Positions 5,901-11,374 of a stretch of 15,216 nt of DNA are shown here, in pieces. The notes beneath the pieces were generated by a model, which was given only the letters and a program-made list of their open reading frames with translations, was not told the DNA's origin and ran no database searches. Position 1 is the first letter of the stretch; each line of letters begins with the position of its first letter. A program made the position numbers and the translations under genes. Source of the DNA: JBIOJM01 sp044450785 (GTDB lineage Bacteria; Planctomycetota; Planctomycetia; Isosphaerales; Isosphaeraceae); the NCBI GenBank assembly GCA_044450785.1, contig JBIOJM010000250.1, forward strand, positions 1 through 15,216, read 5' to 3'.

Positions 5901-8117
5901 CTATACCTTCACTCCCTGGGGTGCGAGGGGGAGTGAGCGAAGGCGGACGCCGGTGGCGTCGAAGATGGCGTTTCCGATCGCCGGCGCGATGGCGACGATG
6001 GGGGTTTCGCCGGCTCCGGCCGGCGGGAGGTCTTTGCGGTCGAGCAGGATGACCTCGATGCGGGGCGTGTCGCGGAACCTCGGCACGCGGTACCGGGAAA
6101 AACGGGGGTTGAGGATGCGTCCGTCGTCGAACTCGACGGCCTCGAAGAGTGCGCCGCCGAGTCCCATCATCATCGCCCCTTCGACCTGGTTCTTGAGATG
6201 GTCCGGGTTGACGATCGCCCCGCACTCGAATGCGCTCACGGCGCGGACGACCTGGACGCGGCCGCTGGAGCGGTCAACGGCCACCTCGGCGCAGGTGGCA
6301 ATGAAGCTGCCTTTTTCGGACCCTGCGGCGATGCCGATCCCGTGATCCGCCTCGCTTTTCCGGCCCCAGCCAAATGCACCCGCGGCCGCCTGGATCACCG
6401 CGCGGAGCCGCTTGACCTTGTCGTCCTTGTCGTCCTTGTCGTCCTTGAGGTTCTTCAAGCGGAACTCGAGCGGATCGAGATGCGCGGCATGGGCGAGCTC
6501 GTCCATATGCACTTCTCGCGCGAAGTGATTCGCGGTGGAGGCCAGCGCGCGGTAGGAGCCCTGGCGCAGGGGAAATTGCGTCTGGTGGAATGCGCTCGAT
6601 TGGTTGGGCACGTCGTAGAGCGTGCGAACCCCCGAACCACCGGAATTGTAGTTATGGAATTCCCAGGCCGTGAGCGTTCCGTCGCGGCGGGCGCCGCTGG
6701 AGATCTCAATGACGCCGGCCGGCCGGAAGTAGGCCCAGGTGAACTCTTCCTCGCGGGTCCAGACGAGCTTGACCGGCTTGCCGGCCTCACGGGCCAGCCG
6801 CGCCGCCTCGATGGCCGCCTCGCCGGTGTGCTTGCCGCCATAGCCCGCCCCGGTGTCGGGCACGATCACGCGGACCGCATCGGCGGAGACCCCGAACGCG
6901 CCGGCGAGATCGCCGCGCACGCCAAAAGGACGTTGAGTGCCGGTCCAGACGGTGAGCTTGCCGTCTTCCCAGCGAGCCACGGCCGCGCGAGGCTCGAGCG
7001 GGGCATGGGCGATGTAGGCGATCGTGTAGGTCTGTTCCAGGCGGATGTCCGTGGCGTCCAGACCATTCTTGATCGGGCCGGACGGTTCGCTCGAGCCTGC
7101 ACGTCCTGCGCGCGCCTGGCGGCCTTGCCGCTTTAGATCGTCGAAGAGGTCCTTGCCGGAGATCCGCGGACCGGGTTTCCAGTCGGCTTTGATTGCGGCC
7201 AGTGCGCGTGCGGCCTGCGATTCGCTGGGCGCAACGACGCCAACGAAATCCCGGTCGCGGACAACAACCACGTCCGCCATGGCCTTGGCCGCGCCCAAGT
7301 CGATCGAAGCCAGCGTGGCGCCGAATGAAGGGGAACGCAGCACCTTGCCGTACCACATTCCGGGCAGCCGGATGTCCGAAGCATACTGGTGCTTTCCGGT
7401 CACGGACGCGCGGCCATCGACTTTCGGCGCCGAGTGGCCGGCGACCGTCCACTTCTCCGGGGGGTTGGCAGGTGAAGAATCGGCAACGGTTTTCGCGAGC
7501 TTGCGGCCCTTGGTGAGCTTGCCGAAATCGAGCGACTGCTTGGTCGTGGTATGAACGATGGCTCCGTCGACGGCCGACAGGAGTGCCCGGTCCGTTTTCC
7601 AGGTTTCCGCGGCGAAGTCGACCAGCAGCTCGCGAGCAGCCGCGGCGATCCGCGCCAGGCGCCGCGACATATCCGGCGTGGTCCGGCTGCCGAACGTGCC
7701 CATGTCGAACGGGGTCAATTGCGTGTCGGCCATGACGAGGCGGATCGAGCCTGGTGCGGCGTGCAGCTCTTCGGCCACGATCTGGGTGAGGGACGTGCGG
7801 ATGTTCTGGCCCACCTCCGCCTTTCCGGTGTAGACGTTGATCTGGCCGTCCTCGCCGATGTGCAGCCAGGCACCGATGTCCTGGGGCGCGGGCTGGCCTC
7901 CTCTCGCTCCGCCGCGTCGCCGGCCGGCTCCGGGCTGTTGCGCATTGGCCGCGTCCAGCAGGTACAAGACAAGGATGCCTCCGCCCAACGACTTCAGGAA
8001 CCCGCGCCGGTCCAGGTCGAAGCGATACGCGGGCTCCTCGTGCAGCTCGTAGCGCTCGGGTTCGAGACCGGGTGCCTCGGGCTCGAAACCGGCTGCGGCG
8101 GTCGATTGCTTGCTCAT
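5901..8117 (-). CDS. Tat-exported molybdopterin-binding subunit, xanthine dehydrogenase family (IorB-like)
   Basis: The 738-aa product is the large catalytic subunit of a molybdenum hydroxylase. Such enzymes hydroxylate aldehydes or N-heterocycles using water as the oxygen source and pass electrons to a [2Fe-2S] partner. A twin-arginine signal (DRRGFLKSLGGG, residues 36-47, then ILVLYLL) predicts export. Cofactor motifs are GAGYGGKHTGEAA (423-435) and, near the end, GAGETPIVAIAPAIGNAIF (701-719); E704 fits the catalytic glutamate. Length, Tat signal and the ending VRLRSLPLAP match isoquinoline 1-oxidoreductase beta-type subunits rather than cytoplasmic XdhB. The ATG at 8117 overlaps the stop of the [2Fe-2S] gene (ATGA), with GGGAGG 7 nt upstream. 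An in-frame start at 8297 would run inside the neighbouring gene and is rejected. A KDD-KDD-KDD stretch (558-566) comes from a short DNA repeat. The substrate cannot be read from the sequence. Confidence 0.88.
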   Translation of the reverse strand: MSKQSTAAAGFEPEAPGLEPERYELHEEPAYRFDLDRRGFLKSLGGGILVLYLLDAANAQQPGAGRRRGGARGGQPAPQDIGAWLHIGEDGQINVYTGKAEVGQNIRTSLTQIVAEELHAAPGSIRLVMADTQLTPFDMGTFGSRTTPDMSRRLARIAAAARELLVDFAAETWKTDRALLSAVDGAIVHTTTKQSLDFGKLTKGRKLAKTVADSSPANPPEKWTVAGHSAPKVDGRASVTGKHQYASDIRLPGMWYGKVLRSPSFGATLASIDLGAAKAMADVVVVRDRDFVGVVAPSESQAARALAAIKADWKPGPRISGKDLFDDLKRQGRQARAGRAGSSEPSGPIKNGLDATDIRLEQTYTIAYIAHAPLEPRAAVARWEDGKLTVWTGTQRPFGVRGDLAGAFGVSADAVRVIVPDTGAGYGGKHTGEAAIEAARLAREAGKPVKLVWTREEEFTWAYFRPAGVIEISSGARRDGTLTAWEFHNYNSGGSGVRTLYDVPNQSSAFHQTQFPLRQGSYRALASTANHFAREVHMDELAHAAHLDPLEFRLKNLKDDKDDKDDKVKRLRAVIQAAAGAFGWGRKSEADHGIGIAAGSEKGSFIATCAEVAVDRSSGRVQVVRAVSAFECGAIVNPDHLKNQVEGAMMMGLGGALFEAVEFDDGRILNPRFSRYRVPRFRDTPRIEVILLDRKDLPPAGAGETPIVAIAPAIGNAIFDATGVRLRSLPLAPQGVKV
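6421..6447. repeat. 9-bp in-frame triplication in the molybdopterin gene
   Basis: TCGTCCTTG occurs three times in a row on the plus strand (6421-6429, 6430-6438, 6439-6447), preceded by the similar TTGACCTTG. On the coding strand this reads as repeated Lys-Asp-Asp after KNL. It makes a charged, probably surface-exposed loop, and the unit keeps the frame. Confidence 0.8.
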
Positions 8118-8593
8118 CGTCCGGCCTCCCTCATGGCTTTGGCGGCGTTCGACACGGCGACCATGATCCGGGGGTACGTTCCACACCGGCAAATATTGCC
8201 ATTCATGAACTCGATGACCTCGACCGGCGTCGGGTTGGGATTCTTGCGCAGCAGTGCGACGCCCGACATGATCATTCCGCTTGTGCAATAAGCGCACTGC
8301 ATGGCGCCGACGTCGAGGAAAGCCTGCTGAATCGGGTGGAGCTTCCCATCCTTTTCCAAACCCTCGATGGTCGTGATCGCGCTGGCGGTGACGGCGCCCA
8401 GCTTCGTGACGCAGGATCGGACCGGCTCTCCGTCCAAGAGCACGGTGCAGGCGCCGCAGCGGCCCTCGCCGCAGCCGTACTTCGCGCCTGTCAGGCCCAG
8501 CTCGTCACGCAGGACTTCGAGCAGGGATCGGTCTCGATCCGTGTTGACGTCGACCAGGGACCCGTTGATCCGGAGTTTCTTGACGTCGGGCAT
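8114..8593 (-). CDS. [2Fe-2S] subunit of a molybdenum hydroxylase (IorA-like)
   Basis: This 159-aa protein carries the two iron-sulfur clusters that take electrons from the molybdenum centre of the subunit encoded next to it. The N-terminal ferredoxin-like domain has C41, C46, C49 (YGCGEGRCGACTVLLDG) and C61. The C-terminal helical domain has C100 and C103 (MQCAYCTSGMIMS) and C135 and C137 (NICRCGTYPRI). All eight cysteines are present and the length is normal. There is no signal of its own, as expected if it is carried out with the Tat-bearing partner. The ATG at 8593 has GAGGA (complement of 8602-8606) 8 nt upstream. Its TGA overlaps the start of the large subunit by 4 bp, which predicts coupled translation. 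No FAD subunit is present in the operon, as in IorAB-type two-subunit enzymes, which usually pass electrons to a cytochrome c. Confidence 0.93.
   Translation of the reverse strand: MPDVKKLRINGSLVDVNTDRDRSLLEVLRDELGLTGAKYGCGEGRCGACTVLLDGEPVRSCVTKLGAVTASAITTIEGLEKDGKLHPIQQAFLDVGAMQCAYCTSGMIMSGVALLRKNPNPTPVEVIEFMNGNICRCGTYPRIMVAVSNAAKAMREAGR
8125..8130 (-). promoter_or_regulatory. ribosome binding site that decides the molybdopterin subunit start
   Basis: On the minus strand GGGAGG lies 7 nt before the ATG at 8117, inside the end of the [2Fe-2S] gene. It sets the start at 8117 and gives an N-terminus with the Tat motif at a suitable distance. Confidence 0.7.
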
Positions 8594-8604
8594 GACGGTT
8601 GTCC

Positions 8605-8636
8605 TCTGGGTGAGGGGTCATCTGGGGTGAGGGGTC
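8605..8636. repeat. imperfect 16-bp tandem repeat in the leader of the [2Fe-2S] gene
   Basis: TCTGGGTGAGGGGTCA (8605-8620) is followed directly by TCTGGGGTGAGGGGTC (8621-8636). On the transcribed strand this gives CCCCTCACCC twice, within the 67-bp gap between the hydrolase stop and the [2Fe-2S] start. It overlaps the upstream edge of that gene's ribosome site. No function is visible. Confidence 0.65.
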
Positions 8637-8660
8637 TTTCAGGTTTTCTGCAACGCTGGA

Positions 8661-9530
8661 TCATGGTTTCCGAAGGAACCCGCGGTCGGCCATCCACTCC
8701 TCGAGTCGTGCCGGCCAGCTCGAAACGGGAACATGGTTGTTTCGCATCCCGAAGCCATGGCCACCCCGGGCGTAGACATGGAGCTCACCGGAAACGCCCG
8801 CTTTCTTGAGGGCCAGGTAGAAGGCCGCGCTGCGCTGGGCGCTCAGGCGATCGTCATCGGCGTGGACCAGGAACGTGGGAGGCGTTTGCTTGGTTACGGT
8901 CAGTGCCTCGGGCCGGAACCCGGGATATGCGAGGATGAGGAAGTCGGGGCGGGAGTTCAGCCTGTCGACCGGGTCGCTGGCTCCCTCGCTGCCCTGGTCG
9001 AACCGGGTGCCCGCCAGCGCGGTCACCTCGCCACCGGCCGAGAAACCCATCATGCCGACTCGGGCCGGGTCGACGCCCCATTCGCCGGCACGACTGCGGA
9101 CGAGCCGGACGGCGCGCCTGGCATCCTCGAGTGCATGAACCTCGGTTTTGTACTTGGAGCCCTCGGCACGGGCCAGGCGGTACTTGAGAACGAACCCGGC
9201 CACGCCGATGCTGTTGAGCCACCTGGCGATGTCGTACCCTTCGTGCTCGATTGCCAGCATTCGGTGGCCACCCCCGGGACAGATGACCACCGCTGCCCCC
9301 GTGGCCTTCTCCTTGGGAGGCAGATAAACCGTCAAGGACGGGTTGTGGACCTGGGTGACGCTGCGGTTGTGAGCACCGTTCTTGCCCTTTTCGACGACCA
9401 CGTTACCCGTCGTGACACCTTCCGAGCCCGGGGCGCCGCCGGGCCAGAGCGGGACTTCGGGCGGATCATCCGCCGCCAGGCAGAGGCTCGACATCATCAA
9501 CCAAACGAAAAGGATCCCGGGCAACCTCAT
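8661..9530 (-). CDS. secreted alpha/beta hydrolase (esterase / acetyl-xylan-esterase-like)
   Basis: The 289-aa product has a signal peptide (residues 1-20, MRLPGILFVWLMMSSLCLAA). It has an alpha/beta-hydrolase fold: VVICPGGGH near the oxyanion hole (81-89), the nucleophile elbow GFSAGG (162-167, Ser164), a likely acid in VHADDDRLS (Asp226 or Asp227), and the base in GGHGFGM (His258). The pattern LWPGGAPGSEG near the N-terminus and LTVYLPP before the first strand are typical of planctomycete and Bacteroidetes exported esterases often annotated as xylanase/esterase. The ATG at 9530 has AAGGAG (complement of 9538-9543) 7 nt upstream. It lies 67 bp upstream of the [2Fe-2S] gene on the same strand, so the three genes may form one operon, with the esterase releasing or processing a compound outside the cytoplasm. 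That link is inference; the substrate is unknown. Confidence 0.86.
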   Translation of the reverse strand: MRLPGILFVWLMMSSLCLAADDPPEVPLWPGGAPGSEGVTTGNVVVEKGKNGAHNRSVTQVHNPSLTVYLPPKEKATGAAVVICPGGGHRMLAIEHEGYDIARWLNSIGVAGFVLKYRLARAEGSKYKTEVHALEDARRAVRLVRSRAGEWGVDPARVGMMGFSAGGEVTALAGTRFDQGSEGASDPVDRLNSRPDFLILAYPGFRPEALTVTKQTPPTFLVHADDDRLSAQRSAAFYLALKKAGVSGELHVYARGGHGFGMRNNHVPVSSWPARLEEWMADRGFLRKP

Positions 9531-9569
9531 GGAGCATCTCCTTTCGTCCGCATCATTCTAACGCCATTT

Positions 9570-9597
9570 TTGCCGTCTCGCCGAGACAAATTGGCAA
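9570..9597. repeat. bulged inverted repeat upstream of the hydrolase gene
   Basis: On the plus strand TTGCC-GTCTC-GCC-GAGAC-AAATT-GGCAA lies 40 bp before the hydrolase ATG. GTCTC/GAGAC and TTGCC/GGCAA can pair, leaving AAATT as a bulge. It could be a leader hairpin, an operator, or part of a terminator for the upstream methyltransferase gene, although no T-run follows it on the minus strand. Confidence 0.35.
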
Positions 9598-9758
9598 GCG
9601 ACCATGCAGTTCGGCCCTCGGTTTGCGATTGTCGGCCCCTAATTTATCATAGCGACACGGCCGCTTCTGCTGCGCCGTGCTGGAAAAAGTTCGAGACGGC
9701 GTGTCGGGCGTTTGCCGCCAGGATGAGCGGCGCCGAGTCAACCTCGTGTTGGATTCCC

Positions 9759-10784
9759 TCAGGGCTTCAGAGCGAGCACGGCGTCGAGCGGCGTCGGGGT
9801 GGTCGCCCCGTCCACCTCGGAGAACCCAACCTGGTGGAGGAGTGTTTTGTACTCGGAGAGAGTCCGCTCTTTCCCCTCGGTGTAGAGCAGCATGCCCAGG
9901 TTCTGCATATGGGCCCAGCGGGGGCCGGTCCTGTCCTCGTCGATCAGCTTTTCCGCGATCAGCAAGGCCCCGCCCGATGGGAGTCGGTCGAAGATTCGGT
10001 GTAACAGAGAGCGGATCTTTGCTTCCGTCCAGTCGTGGAGAATGCGGCCCAAGGCGAAAAGGTCTCCGGCGGGCAGGGCGTCCACGAAGAAGTCGCCGGC
10101 CACGACCTCGATCCGATTGGCCGCGGGAGAGGCGCCGACGATCTCGCGGGCGAGGAGACCGGGTTCGGGCAGGTCGAAGACGACGGCCTTCATGTGCGGG
10201 TAGCGCTGGCAGGCGGCGATGGCGAGGTGGCCCGTCGCTCCGCCGAGGTCGACCAGTCGCCGAAACCGGCCCAGGTCGAAGGCGGCGACGACGTGAGGCG
10301 AGCTGAGCAGTCCCTGCCCGTGCATGCCCATCAAGAATTCGCGCATGGCCGCTTCGGTCTTGAAGAAGCTGGAGAAAATCGGGCCGTCCCAGCCGAAGGT
10401 CTGTTGCCAGCGGTTGGTCCCCTCTCGAATCGCATCTTCCAGGTTGGCCCATAGCTTCCACAAAATGGCATTCGAGTAGTTGAGATAACCGGTCAACCGA
10501 GATGGGCTCTGCTTGCAGAGGTACGTGGAGGCAGCCGGAGTGTTTTCGTAGAGGGTTCCTGCCCGCCGGAGCAGTTGCAATCCCACGCAGGCGTCGAGGA
10601 GGCGTTCGAGTGCGTCCCGGTCGAGACTCAAGGTCTCGGCCAGTCCGGCCAGTGACATCGGCCCCGATTCCAGGGTGTCGAAGACCCCCAAGGACACGGC
10701 GGCGAACATCGTCTTGGATCGCCGGAAGGCTTCGAGGAGATCGAGAATCACGCTGGGGTCGGGATTCGAGACTTCTGGAACCAT
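9759..10784 (-). CDS. SAM-dependent O-methyltransferase (acetylserotonin / plant-type small-molecule O-MT family)
   Basis: The 341-aa product has the two-part layout of O-methyltransferases acting on small hydroxylated molecules. An N-terminal winged-helix dimerisation domain covers residues 10-95 (AAVSLGVFDTLESGPMSLAG, then RLLDACVGLQLL). A Rossmann SAM-binding domain follows: VDLGGATGHLAIAACQRYP (178-196), VFDLPEP (202-208), VVAGDFFVDALPAGD (227-241) and ILHDWTEAK (248-256, with H250 in the catalytic-base position), then GGALLIAEKLIDED. The ATG at 10784 has GGAGGG 5 nt upstream. The same frame stays open up to 11051, but that would run into the blaI-like gene on the other strand. It is divergent from the blaI-like gene across a 188-bp gap holding two palindromes, so it may be under the same repressor. 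The methyl acceptor cannot be told. Confidence 0.87.
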   Translation of the reverse strand: MVPEVSNPDPSVILDLLEAFRRSKTMFAAVSLGVFDTLESGPMSLAGLAETLSLDRDALERLLDACVGLQLLRRAGTLYENTPAASTYLCKQSPSRLTGYLNYSNAILWKLWANLEDAIREGTNRWQQTFGWDGPIFSSFFKTEAAMREFLMGMHGQGLLSSPHVVAAFDLGRFRRLVDLGGATGHLAIAACQRYPHMKAVVFDLPEPGLLAREIVGASPAANRIEVVAGDFFVDALPAGDLFALGRILHDWTEAKIRSLLHRIFDRLPSGGALLIAEKLIDEDRTGPRWAHMQNLGMLLYTEGKERTLSEYKTLLHQVGFSEVDGATTPTPLDAVLALKP

Positions 10785-10789
10785 GGTTA

Positions 10790-10795
10790 CCCTCC
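10790..10795 (-). promoter_or_regulatory. ribosome binding site that decides the methyltransferase start
   Basis: GGAGGG on the minus strand lies 5 nt upstream of the ATG at 10784. It excludes the much longer open frame that extends to 11051 as the true gene start. Confidence 0.65.
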
Positions 10796-10894
10796 GTTTA
10801 TGGAGACACTGCTCGTCAATTGATCGTAACAAGATGGAACGACCAGCGAGAGGGGGTCTGGATGGCGAAGACCATCGAGCACGGTCGAAGCAAA

Positions 10895-10910
10895 TACGAA
10901 GATCTTCGTT
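10895..10910. promoter_or_regulatory. upstream BlaI-type operator candidate
   Basis: TACGAAG-AT-CTTCGTT is a 16-bp palindrome with one mismatch in the outermost base. It repeats the palindrome at 10917-10932, with centres 22 bp apart, and touches the -35 hexamer (10909-10914) of the blaI-like gene. Known BlaI/MecI operators are also 16-bp palindromes beginning TAC and ending GTA. Assignment to the repressor encoded 63 bp downstream rests on position and this shape. Confidence 0.68.
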
Positions 10911-10936
10911 GACTTGTACGAAGCCCTTCGTATAGA
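10909..10936 (+). promoter_or_regulatory. promoter of the blaI-like operon
   Basis: TTGACT (10909-10914) and TATAGA (10931-10936) are separated by 16 bp. The -35 box overlaps the upstream palindrome and the -10 box overlaps the downstream one, as expected for autorepression. A transcript would start near 10943, which excludes the in-frame ATG at 10940 as a start and supports 10973. Confidence 0.55.
10917..10932. promoter_or_regulatory. downstream BlaI-type operator candidate
   Basis: TACGAAG-CC-CTTCGTA is a perfect 7-bp-arm palindrome lying between the -35 and -10 boxes and covering the first two bases of the latter. Bound repressor here would block RNA polymerase directly. It shares all seven left-arm bases and six of seven right-arm bases with the site at 10895-10910. 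Confidence 0.72.
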
Positions 10937-10972
10937 CTCGTGCGGCACTGCGATTTGATGAGGGCGACCTGC

Positions 10973-11374
10973 ATGGCGAAAAGCGAGCTTCCCCGACCCA
11001 CCGATGCCGAGCTGGCGATCCTGCGCGTGCTCTGGCAGGAGGGGCCGTCAACCGTGCGGCAAGTGCGGGACGTGCTGGAACGGACCCAGCCGACCGGGTA
11101 CACGACGGTCCTCAAGCTCTTTCAGATCATGATCGACAAGGGACTGGTCGCACGCGACGAGTCGCGGCGGACGCACGTCTATCGGGCCAGCCGGAGCGAG
11201 GCGCAGACTCAACGGCAACTGATTGGCGACCTGTTGCGCCGTGCCTTCGGCGGCTCGGCGCTGAAACTGGTGATGCAGGCGCTTTCGACCAGGAAGGCAT
11301 CGGCCGAGGAGCTGGCGGAGATCCGGAAGCTGATCGAGACGCGGGAACGGGAGCGAAGCGGAGGTGACTCATGA
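10973..11374 (+). CDS. BlaI/MecI/CopY-family transcriptional repressor
   Basis: The 133-aa product is a small dimeric winged-helix repressor. Residues 9-70 form the DNA-binding part: PTDAELAILRVLWQEGPSTV, then the recognition helix TGYTTVLKLFQIMIDKGLV (41-59) and the wing RTHVYRA. Residues 75-125 are the helical dimerisation part. In staphylococcal BlaI and MecI induction depends on cutting an Asn-Phe bond near residue 101; my alignment through the following ELAEIRKLI places Gln102-Ala103 there, so that bond is not conserved. The ATG at 10973 has GAGG 9 nt upstream; the ATGs at 10940 and 10958 lack a ribosome site. The stop overlaps the start of the M56-like gene as ATGA. Two palindromes in its own promoter suggest autorepression, and perhaps control of the divergent methyltransferase. 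Confidence 0.92.
   Translation: MAKSELPRPTDAELAILRVLWQEGPSTVRQVRDVLERTQPTGYTTVLKLFQIMIDKGLVARDESRRTHVYRASRSEAQTQRQLIGDLLRRAFGGSALKLVMQALSTRKASAEELAEIRKLIETRERERSGGDS

Noticed and set aside
6198..7136. 312-aa plus-strand open frame antisense to the molybdopterin gene
   Set aside because: High-GC shadow without recognisable motifs; the minus-strand gene is certain.
8118..8297. Extension of the molybdopterin subunit to a start at 8297
   Set aside because: It lies inside the [2Fe-2S] gene, and the ATG at 8117 has GGGAGG and a correctly placed Tat signal.
9660..9758. Terminator for the methyltransferase gene on the minus strand
   Set aside because: A short GGCG/CGCC stem and a run of five T occur but are separated by about 15 bp, so they do not form a proper intrinsic terminator.
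9553..10461. 302-aa minus-strand open frame
   Set aside because: Arg/Pro-rich out-of-frame shadow of the O-methyltransferase gene, which has clear family motifs.
10940..10972. Earlier starts of the blaI-like gene at 10940 or 10958
   Set aside because: No ribosome site; 10940 lies at or before the predicted transcript start, and the added residues are not family-like.
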